This document shows positions 1 through 9,694 of a stretch of DNA of 41,073 nt, piece by piece (the stretch's first letter is position 1; every line of letters begins with the position of its first letter). The notes beneath the pieces were generated by a model that made no database searches, was not told where the DNA came from, and saw nothing but the letters and a program-made list of their open reading frames with translations. Source of the stretch: Pirellulales bacterium (GTDB lineage Bacteria > Planctomycetota > Planctomycetia > Pirellulales > Pirellulaceae); the NCBI GenBank assembly GCA_022451045.1, contig JAKUOW010000016.1:1-41073 (forward strand), given 5' to 3'. The position numbers were made by a program, and so were the translations under genes.

Positions 1-264
1 AACTGGCAACTGTTTTAGTTTGATTACCGCTGTTAGGTATGAGCAAGTATTCGTTCTATTAAAGAAGCAAAAACAGCTACTTTTGGTAGCCTTGCACCAT
101 AGGTTGACAGCGATTTTGCGGGTTATGCAGGGATAAACCCTGGCGAGAAAACTGTAAATCCAACTAGACGTCAGTCAAAACAGATTTCACGCAAACAAAG
201 GTAGGTTACATGCTGGCCATGACGGGTTTTTTTCTAAAGTTTTAAAGAAAAATTACCGGCGTGA

Positions 265-1599
265 TCAAACTACCTTCAATAACTGACCGACTAGGTATGC
301 AGCGAGCTTCCCGCTTACACCTCGATTGTCGCGAAGAAAGAGGCGGCCATTGGAAAGGGCTGGAATAGCCCGAGTTGAATTAGTGGAAATCTGTACTTCG
401 CTTAATTGCTTAAATTCTTTGGAATTGGCGTGGGCCAACAAGAGTGTCCCATCGGATGTCAGCATTATCATTTTGTCACCAGCGAGAATGGTGTGGGCGA
501 CACCGGTAGATTGCTGCCAGGCGACTTCTCCGGTTTTTGCATCAACGCATCTCATCACGCCATTAGCAAAATCTTCCCGTCCATGAGTGCCGTATAAAAA
601 CCCATCCTTATATACGCATGTCGAATACTGGCTGGACATAGATTCGTCGTTACCCCAGCGTTCAACCATTTTGCCTGCTGATGTTAATGCAAGTAATTTG
701 GCACCCACCCCGTAGCTCGATGAGATGAAAAGTTGTGATTCAAATACGAGTGGCGCAGCTGCATTAACAGTCGGGCCTGTCTTGCCAAATGGAATGGTAA
801 ACACAACTTGGCCATCCGCCGGATCCAATGCAACACAGTTTAGGCGAGTGATAAACACCACAATTGTCTTTTGGCCGTACTTCATTAGCGTTGGTGATGA
901 GTAGCTTGCTTTCTCTTCCGTTTTAGCCCAGACAGTTTTACCCGTCTTAAGATCCAGAGCAACGATTCCAGCCTTTCGGCCACCAACATTCACCAGCACG
1001 CGACCGTCAATTTCGATCGGGCTGCTACCAGCACCGAAATAACCATCTGCGGCCTCATAATCGGTGCTAAGGTTGCGTATCCACCGTTGCTTTCCATCAG
1101 CAAGTGAGACACACGTCATGTCACCAGCTGCGCCAAAAGAGACAACGGCGTTGTCAGCGATCAGTGGTGTGGCGCGTGGGCCAAGATCTGCATTAACGCC
1201 GCCGCGGTAATAGGCCTTTGTCTTGTGAGTCCAGATCACTTTGCCATTGGTAACATCGAAGCAACTTAGGACTTCCTGATCCTCAAGTCGGTGAAATTGA
1301 ATTACCTTATCGCCCTTTATAATTGGGCCGGCATAGCCGCTACCGATCTTTGCACTCAAGATCTCTTTTGGACCGTCCTCAGGCCACTTGGCAAGAAGCT
1401 CTTCGTCTTGGGCTGTTCCACTACGCGTTGGCCCGAGAATCTGAGGCCAGTCACCTGCTGATAAAATAGTCGGCGTGAGAAGCAGTGAGAAGATGATCCA
1501 CTTATGTCGAGGCATGATTGTATCCACTTGAGTTGCAAAACGCATTTTCGATTCTCTCGCATTATACCGTTTCCGGCATTCAATTCCGTCGTTACCCAC
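265..1599 (-). CDS. Exported PQQ-binding-like beta-propeller repeat protein (BamB-like); true start probably an internal Met (MRFATQ.. or MPRHK..)
   Basis: 444-aa ORF with signal-peptide-like segment (WIIFSLLLTPTILSAG), DWPQILGPTRSG start and repeated blade motifs (VALDLKTGKTVWAK, CVDAKTGEVAWQQ). Confidence 0.85.
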   Translation of the reverse strand: MGNDGIECRKRYNARESKMRFATQVDTIMPRHKWIIFSLLLTPTILSAGDWPQILGPTRSGTAQDEELLAKWPEDGPKEILSAKIGSGYAGPIIKGDKVIQFHRLEDQEVLSCFDVTNGKVIWTHKTKAYYRGGVNADLGPRATPLIADNAVVSFGAAGDMTCVSLADGKQRWIRNLSTDYEAADGYFGAGSSPIEIDGRVLVNVGGRKAGIVALDLKTGKTVWAKTEEKASYSSPTLMKYGQKTIVVFITRLNCVALDPADGQVVFTIPFGKTGPTVNAAAPLVFESQLFISSSYGVGAKLLALTSAGKMVERWGNDESMSSQYSTCVYKDGFLYGTHGREDFANGVMRCVDAKTGEVAWQQSTGVAHTILAGDKMIMLTSDGTLLLAHANSKEFKQLSEVQISTNSTRAIPALSNGRLFLRDNRGVSGKLAAYLVGQLLKVV

Positions 1600-2052
1600 G
1601 GGCTCCTTGGAATATGTTGCGGTTGGTTTGCGCCGACTATGGACACGTAACCGCGGGGTTTGCCGTAGCCGAACCTGCCGGGTCTATAAATGTCGGTTCC
1701 CTGTAGGGGAGGCTAGATCTCTATGATCGCGGACCTACGGTCCACGGGATACTCTTTTGGATCCATCGTTCGTGGCTCTACGTCGCTGCGCTCCTGCGGA
1801 TCGTGCTAATAATAACGGCGGCCCGTTGGGCCTGCAATAATTGTGATCTGTTTCAGCTTCCGTATCGCCAGCGGGTTTCTTGCCGACGAGAAAACTCTCG
1901 TTATCTGCTAGCACGTTAGCAAAAAACATTGGCACAAATTCTTACCTATCGTTTATACTTCTCACTCATCGCTATTGAGTTGTGAGGATGATCAGCTCCG
2001 GTGATGAACGGACGGAAAACTAGAGGCACTAGAACGCGAAGGGAGGGACCCC

Positions 2053-2310
2053 ATGACGCGCATTCCACTTAGTACTGCCGATGAAAATCGACGCAGTCTA
2101 AAAGAACGGCTGGAGATGAGTACCGCCGAGATCGGACTTGCAGTCCGAACCACCAATTGTCTTGAGGAAAAGGGCATCTTTTCAGTCAACGACTTGCTGC
2201 ATAGCACGCCGGATGAACTGTTAAAGATTGCTAACTTCGGTGAAAAGACACTCGAAGAAGTTTACCTCGCATTGGAAGGAATCGGCTTTCTTCGCCATGC
2301 GGCAGCATAG
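2053..2310 (+). CDS. Free-standing RNA polymerase alpha C-terminal-domain-like protein (helix-hairpin-helix)
   Basis: 85-aa ORF with alpha-CTD-like sequence: STAEIGLAVRTTNCLEEKGIFSVNDLLHSTPDELLKIANFGEKTLEEVYLALEGIGF. Confidence 0.8.
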   Translation: MTRIPLSTADENRRSLKERLEMSTAEIGLAVRTTNCLEEKGIFSVNDLLHSTPDELLKIANFGEKTLEEVYLALEGIGFLRHAAA

Positions 2311-2371
2311 GTGAGATTTCTTTAGACCAGCACTTGTTGTTTGGGATACAACAACCATTTCCGTATCCAAT

Positions 2372-2408
2372 ACCCGGTGAGTCACAGTGGGACTTACCGG
2401 GTTTTTTT
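2372..2408 (+). terminator. Rho-independent terminator downstream of the alpha-CTD-like gene
   Basis: acccggtgagtc-acagtgg-gacttaccgggt stem (one G-T wobble) followed by a T-run (ttttttt). Confidence 0.75.
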
Positions 2409-2495
2409 GTCAGTGCCTGACACTGTTAGGGGTAGCAGGCGGATGGCAGATGTTAGATGTTATGAGTTAGAGATTCGACAATTAACAAGCGATAA

Positions 2496-4832
2496 ATGAC
2501 CGACCGACTTTTGCAATCATTGACTGACGCGCAACGGGAAGCTGTTGAGACAGTAGACGGCCCGTTGCTGATTCTCGCCGGGCCCGGTTCGGGTAAAACT
2601 CGAGTGGTAACGCACCGAGTTGCTCACATGCTGAATAGCGGTATTGCCGGGCGAAACATTCTCGCGCTGACGTTTACCAACAAAGCAGCCGACGAGATGA
2701 AGAACCGTGTGGAACAACTTGCACCAGGAAGCCATGTATGGATGGGAACATTCCACAGCTTTTGTGCCCGATTACTTCGGATGCATGGCCATTTGGTCGG
2801 CTTAGCTGAAAACTTCACGATATTTGACACACAAGACTCCAAGCGAGCACTTAAGAGTGTATTGGCACAGGAAGAGATTTATCTTACTCACACCTCCCCC
2901 GAGGCGATTGTAGATGAGATCAGTTGGGCGAAGAGCGCGCTATTAAACCCTGAGGAGTATGAACCACGTCGAAGTAGTCGGTTTACGCCCGTCGGTGAGA
3001 TTACAAAGCGTGTATACAAGCTCTATCAGGACTACCTGATCAAGAACAACGCTGCTGACTTTGACGATCTACTGCTGCATATTGCTACCTTACTACGTGA
3101 TAATCACGAGCTTCGTGAAACGCTCGATGAGCGTTATCGATACATCATGGTTGATGAGTATCAGGATACAAATGTCGCTCAGTATATGATTGTCCGCGCG
3201 TTGTCGATCAATAATCCAAACCTGTCGGTTACTGGTGATCCGGATCAGTCCATTTACAGTTGGCGTGGTGCGACGATTTCCAACATCCTTGAATTCGAAA
3301 AGGATTATCCAAACACCAAGGTCGTTAAGCTCGAGCAAAACTACCGATCAACAAAACGAATCTTGAGAGTTGCAGATGCTCTGATTGCCAATAACACCAA
3401 GCGAAAACACAAGTATCTTTTCACGGAGAATCCAGAAGGTGATCAAGTACGATTAGTGCAGTTTTCTGACGGCCGTAGTGAAGCGGATGCTATCGTCGAG
3501 CAGATTCAGTCACTGGTCGGGCAAGGGAAAGCCAGCTACAAGGACTTTTCAGTTTTTTATCGTACGAACGTCCTTTCGCGTCCTGTTGAAAGTGCCCTTC
3601 GCTCACACCAGATCCCGTACCAAATCGTGCGAGGTCTGGAGTTCTTTCAACGTAAGGAAGTAAAAGACATTGTCGCTTACTTGCAGTTGCTAAATAATCC
3701 AAACAACAATGTGGCACTCGAGCGCGTTATAAACACGCCGACGCGAGGGATCGGCAAGAAGTCAATTGAGCATCTGGTTGGTCATGCGCATCGATATGAC
3801 TTGACCATGTTGGAGGCATGCCGCGAGTGCGGGCTCATCGAGTCACTGAGCAAAAGGGCGGCGGCGAGTGTTTCCAAATTCGTTACGATTCTCGACATAC
3901 TTGCCACGCAAATCCACGAGCCGCTCGGCCACCTGGTGAAAGAGGTCGTCGATAACACCGGCTATCTGGAATATGTCCAGCTTCAGGACGAAAAGGCTGA
4001 TGAAGATCGTGAAGCCAATGTTCATGAATTGATTAGCGCAGCAGAAGAATTTCAACGAGAATTCCCGGACGACGGATTGGATGAATTCCTGGAGACGGTT
4101 TCACTTACATCGGATACCGATGATATCGATGCGGATCCGGACCGTGTAACTTTGATGACGTTACATGCTGCTAAAGGTCTTGAGTATCCACGCGTATTCA
4201 TAATTGGCGTCGAGCAGGGGTTATTACCCCACGAACGCAGTCGGGACGACGATCGCGCCTATGAAGAAGAGCGGCGTCTTTTGTTTGTCGGTATCACACG
4301 TGCGGAAGAGTCATTGCAATTGAGTTATACGGCTCGCCGGATGACCCGTGGTACTTTTCGTCCGGCGATTGCCAGCCCATTCCTACTGGAATTGCCCCGT
4401 GAAGAAATGGACGTACACATGCCTACGCCGGCGAGTGCCTGGGATGCTAGTGGATTCGAGCCGAACGAGTTCTTTCATGATGATGTGCCTGATGATGAAG
4501 CATGGTTACAGGATTCGGTAGATGCTGAATTTGAAGAAGTCGATGTAAAAGCAAAGCCAGCGGTCCCGGATGTTGCAGAGCAACTTGCAAGCATGGTTCG
4601 ACCTGCGGCTTCGATGGCAACTGGATCTACGAAACAGGAGAAGCTAGCCCAGATTCCACAGTTATCCGAAGGCATTGTCGTCTTGCATGCGGAGTACGGC
4701 ACAGGTGTGATAAAACAAATGTCCGGGAAGGATGAGAAGTTGACGATTTCGGTCGAATTCGGAGTCGATGAAAAATTCTCCAAGAGGTTTAGATGGGTTT
4801 TTGCACCTCTGATGATTGTTCGATCTGAATAA
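2496..4832 (+). CDS. pcrA: ATP-dependent DNA helicase UvrD/PcrA (superfamily 1)
   Basis: 778 aa; LTDAQREAV, AGPGSGKTRV Walker A, VDEYQDTN, GDPDQSIYSWRGA, LMTLHAAKGLEYPRVF, VGITRAEE; C-terminal Tudor-like segment. Confidence 0.95.
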   Translation: MTDRLLQSLTDAQREAVETVDGPLLILAGPGSGKTRVVTHRVAHMLNSGIAGRNILALTFTNKAADEMKNRVEQLAPGSHVWMGTFHSFCARLLRMHGHLVGLAENFTIFDTQDSKRALKSVLAQEEIYLTHTSPEAIVDEISWAKSALLNPEEYEPRRSSRFTPVGEITKRVYKLYQDYLIKNNAADFDDLLLHIATLLRDNHELRETLDERYRYIMVDEYQDTNVAQYMIVRALSINNPNLSVTGDPDQSIYSWRGATISNILEFEKDYPNTKVVKLEQNYRSTKRILRVADALIANNTKRKHKYLFTENPEGDQVRLVQFSDGRSEADAIVEQIQSLVGQGKASYKDFSVFYRTNVLSRPVESALRSHQIPYQIVRGLEFFQRKEVKDIVAYLQLLNNPNNNVALERVINTPTRGIGKKSIEHLVGHAHRYDLTMLEACRECGLIESLSKRAAASVSKFVTILDILATQIHEPLGHLVKEVVDNTGYLEYVQLQDEKADEDREANVHELISAAEEFQREFPDDGLDEFLETVSLTSDTDDIDADPDRVTLMTLHAAKGLEYPRVFIIGVEQGLLPHERSRDDDRAYEEERRLLFVGITRAEESLQLSYTARRMTRGTFRPAIASPFLLELPREEMDVHMPTPASAWDASGFEPNEFFHDDVPDDEAWLQDSVDAEFEEVDVKAKPAVPDVAEQLASMVRPAASMATGSTKQEKLAQIPQLSEGIVVLHAEYGTGVIKQMSGKDEKLTISVEFGVDEKFSKRFRWVFAPLMIVRSE

Positions 4833-4840
4833 GGCAAAAA

Positions 4841-6298
4841 ATGTCTACCGAGAATTACATCAAGATTGCCCAGCTAAAAAGTGTTGAAGCTTTTCAGCAG
4901 CGAAGCAAAGAAATTGGAGCCGAGATACCAATTGATAAGGCTGTATTGACTGCAGCTGAGGCTTCACCCATGGCACAGTCAATATTTGTTGGTGGATTTG
5001 AAGTTGGGAATCGCTGGTGTATTCATCCCATGGAAGGTTGGGATGCAAACACAGACGGATCACCGACAGAACGAACCATCCGTCGTTGGCACAATTTTGG
5101 CATTTCTGGCGCCAAGTTTATTTGGGGAGGAGAAGCAGCTGCGGTCCAAGCCGACGGAAGAGCCAATCCGCATCAAACACTAGCAACACCGGAAAATGAA
5201 GCCGGGTTGAAGCTGTTACTGGATACGCTGTTAGCAGCGCACCGAGCCAATTGCGGAGAATCTGACGACTTGCTAGTTGGGTTGCAACTAACACATTCGG
5301 GTAGGTTTTGCAGGCCTAACAGTAAAACGCTCGAACCGCGCATCGCGTACCATCATCCGTTGTTGGATCCCAAGTTTGGAATTGATCCGTCGGACGACTC
5401 GATAGTCTGGACAGATAATGATCTAGAAATCCTGATTTCAAACTATGTGGCGTCGGCCAAGACAGCCGAACGATGCGGCTATCAATTTGTAGACATAAAA
5501 TGTTGCCACGGATATTTACTTCACGAATTCCTCAGTGCTCGAACTCGTGCCGGACAATTTGGCGGTGATTATGACGGTCGTACTCGCTTACTTAGGACAA
5601 TCATTCAGCGAGTTCAGGAATCCTGCCCGAACCTAATGGTTGTTGTACGACTTAGCTTATTTGATACTCCGCCCTTTGTTACAAGTCGCGATGTAGGCAA
5701 ACCGATGGATTACTCGTCATTGTTGCCGTATGACCATGGGTTTGGGGTTGATTCGGACCATCCCATGCAGATGGATCTCGATGAGCCATTACGACTGATT
5801 GGTGATCTTGAATCGCTGGGTGTGGCATCGATCAATCTCTCCTGTGCCAGCCCGTATTACAATCCGCACATAATGCGACCAGCGATATTTCCACCAAGTG
5901 ATGGTTATCTGCCTCCTGAGGATCCCATCACCGGTGTGGCAAGGCAGCTTGAAGCCGTGCGCAAGGTAAAACAGGTCTTTCCATCACTGCCATTGGTTGG
6001 AACGGGTTACTCATACCTACAGGATTATCTGCCGCATGTAGCTCAGGCAGCAGTGAGGGAGAATTGGGTCGACATCGTTGGGTTAGGCAGAATGGTTCTT
6101 TCTTATCCAACGTTGCCTGCAGATACGTTAAAAACTGGTATCATGCAGCGAAAGAAAGTCTGTCGTACCTTTAGTGACTGTACGACAGCACCGCGAAACG
6201 GACTCGTATCCGGATGCTACCCGCTTGATGCTTTTTATAAGCAAACATCTGAATTTGAACAGCTCAAAGCAATCAAGCAGGGCTTGAAGGAGAGCTAA
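4841..6298 (+). CDS. NADH:flavin oxidoreductase / old yellow enzyme family protein
   Basis: 485 aa TIM-barrel flavoenzyme features: MEGWDANTDGSPTERTIRRW, GLQLTHSGRF, DIKCCHGYLLHEFLSARTRAGQFGGDYDGRTRLL, DIVGLGRMVLSYP. Confidence 0.88.
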   Translation: MSTENYIKIAQLKSVEAFQQRSKEIGAEIPIDKAVLTAAEASPMAQSIFVGGFEVGNRWCIHPMEGWDANTDGSPTERTIRRWHNFGISGAKFIWGGEAAAVQADGRANPHQTLATPENEAGLKLLLDTLLAAHRANCGESDDLLVGLQLTHSGRFCRPNSKTLEPRIAYHHPLLDPKFGIDPSDDSIVWTDNDLEILISNYVASAKTAERCGYQFVDIKCCHGYLLHEFLSARTRAGQFGGDYDGRTRLLRTIIQRVQESCPNLMVVVRLSLFDTPPFVTSRDVGKPMDYSSLLPYDHGFGVDSDHPMQMDLDEPLRLIGDLESLGVASINLSCASPYYNPHIMRPAIFPPSDGYLPPEDPITGVARQLEAVRKVKQVFPSLPLVGTGYSYLQDYLPHVAQAAVRENWVDIVGLGRMVLSYPTLPADTLKTGIMQRKKVCRTFSDCTTAPRNGLVSGCYPLDAFYKQTSEFEQLKAIKQGLKES

Positions 6299-6333
6299 TA
6301 TCAACTGTGTAAACGCGTTGATATGGCTGACAC

Positions 6334-9300
6334 GTGGATTCCAATATTGCGGAACTGATGCAGAATCAGCTTGACTCCCATACTGGGATTCTCGCTGCCG
6401 ATCAAGACTTCGTTGAGTTTGTTCAAGACCTTACACCAGGTCAACCGGCCACCATCGATGGAGTCTATGGTTCCTCCTGCGCGCTGGCGATCGGTTCAGC
6501 ATTAACTCTTATTCATACACAGGCCGCTGAGTCTACTGTCGCCTTAGTTGTTGTCCCGCGTCCACAGGATGTGGATAAGATGTGTGACGACCTGCGAGTC
6601 TTTTTAGATTGCTCCCCACTGCCGTACCCACTTGTTTCGTCATCCGGAACAGGAGTTCAACACAGCGATGACGAAGTGCACGGACAACGCGTCCACCTGC
6701 TTAAAAGGGTAGCTAACCGCAGTGGTGCACTTGAAATCGTGGTAGCATCTATCGCATCATTGTTACAGCCTGTACCATCCATCGACCAGTTAAACGCTCA
6801 GCACGTACATTGGCGGGCAGGCTCCCGGATTGATTTGGAATCCACGATTGCATGGCTACTGGCTAATGGATTTCATAACACCAGTGCTGTGCAGTTACCG
6901 GGTGAATTTTCACATCGCGGCGGAATACTTGACATCTACTCTCCTGAATGGGAATCACCGGTTCGCATCGAGTTATGGGATGATGAAATTGAGTCAATTC
7001 GGCAATTCGACTTAGTCAGCCAGCGTAGCCTGAGCAACTTGTCGGAAATCTCGATGTCGTCGATGCGGTCATATCGAAAAGGTGATGCTTACTTAACTGA
7101 TTACTTCGAGACCGACGACTGCACGCTGCTTGTTGAAATGGGCGCCATCGATTTGCAAGGTCGGGAATATCTAAAGAGATCCGCGGAATTTGAAAAATGC
7201 CATGGTCTGCGCGACGTGATAAAACGATTAACCGCACAACGGTGTCTCCTTTTAAATGCACTCGGCCCCGGTGACCTAGGACGCGTATACCGATTCAAGA
7301 CGGAATCGGTCGATCGATTCCATGGCAGCATGGAACAGGTTCGCTCTGAAATTGCAGCCCTCCCGGAAACACACGAAGTAGCGATTGCTTGTACGACTGC
7401 TGCGGAAGCAGAACGCTTGTTCGAAGTATTGCGAGAAGATTCCGTCGTGGATCGTAACCGTCTGACCTTTGTTCTCGGGTACTTGAGCAGTGGTTTTCAC
7501 TGGGTTGATCAGCAATCTGTCGTTCTATCACTAGGGGAAGTATTCAGACGATCGGAAATCCGCCGAAAGAAGTCGATCAAGCACAAGGGTAAAGCACTTG
7601 ATAGTTTCACGGATCTATCCAGTGGTGACTTAGTCGTTCACTTGGCACACGGGATCGGTAGGTATCGAGGTCTTGAGCTACTGGATAAGGATGGCCACGT
7701 TGAAGAACATCTGGTTGTCGAGTTTCACGGGGGGACGAAAGTCTTTGTTCCTGCGACAAGAATCGATCTGGTACAGAAATACATCGGCGGCAAAAAGTCA
7801 CGTCCTCCCTTAGCTCGCATTGGCGGAAAGACCTGGGTCAAACAAAAGCGGGCAGCCGAATTAGCTGTTAAAGATATGGCCGCTGAGATGCTCGAATTGC
7901 AGGCAGCGAGACTTGCTCGGCCCGGGATCTCCTTTAAACGGGATTCTCATTGGCAAATGGAATTCGATGCTTCTTTTCCATATGAAGAGACGCCGGATCA
8001 ACTCACCGCAATCGATGCGATTAAGCAGGATATGGAGACTCCCAGGCCGATGGATCGGCTCCTGTGCGGTGATGTTGGTTTTGGCAAAACTGAAGTCGCA
8101 ATGCGAGCCGCCTTTAAGGCAATTGACAGCGGCTACCAGGTAGCTGTCATGGTGCCGACAACCGTGCTCGCGGAACAGCATTACATCTCGTTCGTTCAGC
8201 GCATGGCGCAGTTTCCAATTGACGTTGGTCGACTAAGCCGGTTTGCATCTACAGCAGAGCAGAAAGAAGTTCTAGCCGGCCTCGAAAGTGGTGGTGTGGA
8301 TATCGTGGTTGGTACGCATCGCGTAGCTTCTAAGGACGTTAAGTTCAGTAATCTGGGCCTGGTGATAATCGACGAGGAGCAGCGTTTTGGCGTAGAGGTG
8401 AAAGAGCGATTGAAGTCGCTGCAATCCAATGTGGAATTGCTGACTTTGTCGGCCACACCGATACCCCGTACGCTGCATATGTCACTCGTTGGAGTGCGGG
8501 ATATTTCAAATCTTGAAACACCACCGGAAGATCGACTTGCAGTGGAAACCCGAGTGGTTCGGTTTCAAGAAGAATTGATCCGTGAGGCGATCTATCGGGA
8601 ATTAAATCGTGGAGGTCAGATTTACTTCATACACAATCGTGTACATGACATCGATCAGATTGCTGCCAAAATCCAGCAGATTGCACCGGAAGCACGGATC
8701 AGGATCGGGCACGGTCAGATGCACGAATCAGATCTCGAACAGGTGATGCTCGATTTTGTGCAGCACCGGTGTGACATCCTGTTGGCGACTACGATTGTGG
8801 AAAACGGACTGGATATTCCCAATGCCAATACGATTTTTGTGAACGAAGCGAATCGTTATGGATTGGCAGACTTGCACCAACTGCGGGGTAGAGTCGGTCG
8901 TTACAAGCACCGCGCATATTGTTATATGTTGATTGATCCCAACCTTCATATAACCCCGGATGCAGCGAGAAGGCTACATGCCATCGAGGAATACAGCCAG
9001 ATGGGTGCCGGTTTTGCAATTGCTATGCGGGATTTGGAGATCCGAGGTGCAGGTAACTTGCTTGGTTCTCAACAAAGTGGGCACATCGCGGCAGTCGGCT
9101 ATGAGTTTTACTGCCACTTGCTGGAAAATGCTGTTAGGCATCTGAAGAAACAACCACCTAAACTTGCGATTGATGTCGAGATTGAGTTGCCTGGTGAAGC
9201 ATTCCTGCCGGATGATTATATTCCCGACATCCGAGCAAAAATTGACTGCTACAGAAGGCTCACAAGGCTTGAGACGTTTGAGGACATTGAAGTCATGCGT

Positions 9301-9591
9301 CAAGAGCTAACGGATCGATTTGGAAAGCTACCGATGCCAGTGCTGCGATTACTTGAACTAGCGGCTCTGAAGCTCGAAGCAACCATTTGGCAGCTTTCTG
9401 TGATTCAGCTGGAAGGTGGTTTTCTCTCACTTAAGTACACAAACCCAAGTCGAATTGAGCAACTGGCTCGCCAGACGAATGGTGCACTGCGTATCGCCGA
9501 TCATGAATCAGCCTATGTCACCGTGGAAGAAGGTATGGATGATCCGGATCGTGTGCTACCGTGGGTGAAATCAGTGTTGCAGCTGTCTTAG
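6334..9591 (+). CDS. mfd: Transcription-repair coupling factor Mfd (GTG start)
   Basis: 1085 aa; UvrB-like N-terminus (GEFSHRGGILDIYSPEWESPVRIELWDDEIESIRQFD), CarD-like RNAP-interaction domain (GDLVVHLAHGIGRYRGL), helicase motifs (DRLLCGDVGFGKTEVAMRAAF, DEEQRFGVEVKERLK), TRCF C-terminal domain. Confidence 0.97.
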   Translation: MDSNIAELMQNQLDSHTGILAADQDFVEFVQDLTPGQPATIDGVYGSSCALAIGSALTLIHTQAAESTVALVVVPRPQDVDKMCDDLRVFLDCSPLPYPLVSSSGTGVQHSDDEVHGQRVHLLKRVANRSGALEIVVASIASLLQPVPSIDQLNAQHVHWRAGSRIDLESTIAWLLANGFHNTSAVQLPGEFSHRGGILDIYSPEWESPVRIELWDDEIESIRQFDLVSQRSLSNLSEISMSSMRSYRKGDAYLTDYFETDDCTLLVEMGAIDLQGREYLKRSAEFEKCHGLRDVIKRLTAQRCLLLNALGPGDLGRVYRFKTESVDRFHGSMEQVRSEIAALPETHEVAIACTTAAEAERLFEVLREDSVVDRNRLTFVLGYLSSGFHWVDQQSVVLSLGEVFRRSEIRRKKSIKHKGKALDSFTDLSSGDLVVHLAHGIGRYRGLELLDKDGHVEEHLVVEFHGGTKVFVPATRIDLVQKYIGGKKSRPPLARIGGKTWVKQKRAAELAVKDMAAEMLELQAARLARPGISFKRDSHWQMEFDASFPYEETPDQLTAIDAIKQDMETPRPMDRLLCGDVGFGKTEVAMRAAFKAIDSGYQVAVMVPTTVLAEQHYISFVQRMAQFPIDVGRLSRFASTAEQKEVLAGLESGGVDIVVGTHRVASKDVKFSNLGLVIIDEEQRFGVEVKERLKSLQSNVELLTLSATPIPRTLHMSLVGVRDISNLETPPEDRLAVETRVVRFQEELIREAIYRELNRGGQIYFIHNRVHDIDQIAAKIQQIAPEARIRIGHGQMHESDLEQVMLDFVQHRCDILLATTIVENGLDIPNANTIFVNEANRYGLADLHQLRGRVGRYKHRAYCYMLIDPNLHITPDAARRLHAIEEYSQMGAGFAIAMRDLEIRGAGNLLGSQQSGHIAAVGYEFYCHLLENAVRHLKKQPPKLAIDVEIELPGEAFLPDDYIPDIRAKIDCYRRLTRLETFEDIEVMRQELTDRFGKLPMPVLRLLELAALKLEATIWQLSVIQLEGGFLSLKYTNPSRIEQLARQTNGALRIADHESAYVTVEEGMDDPDRVLPWVKSVLQLS

Positions 9592-9694
9592 TCTCTTTCT
9601 ACAATCCCCATCCAATTAAGAATTGCGAAAAGCGTGCGCGCTCTAATTGCGAGCATGAGATTAAATCCTTCGTTACTGGCTACACAGACTTAAA

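Noticed and set aside
1-8. Window start aactggca resembles the tRNA-Leu segment ggaactggcag at the window end, hinting at a circular molecule
   Set aside because: Match is only about 6-8 nt and then diverges; too short to support circularity.
1600-2052. Intergenic region with short palindromes (ggacctacggtcc, ggcccgttgggcc) as a possible ncRNA
   Set aside because: Short stems only; no recognised RNA family and no comparative support.
7861-8181. 106-aa minus-strand ORF and many other 60-120 aa ORFs antisense to mfd, pcrA, the M19 gene and others
   Set aside because: They lie inside strongly supported genes on the opposite strand, with low-complexity or implausible protein composition; typical ORF noise.
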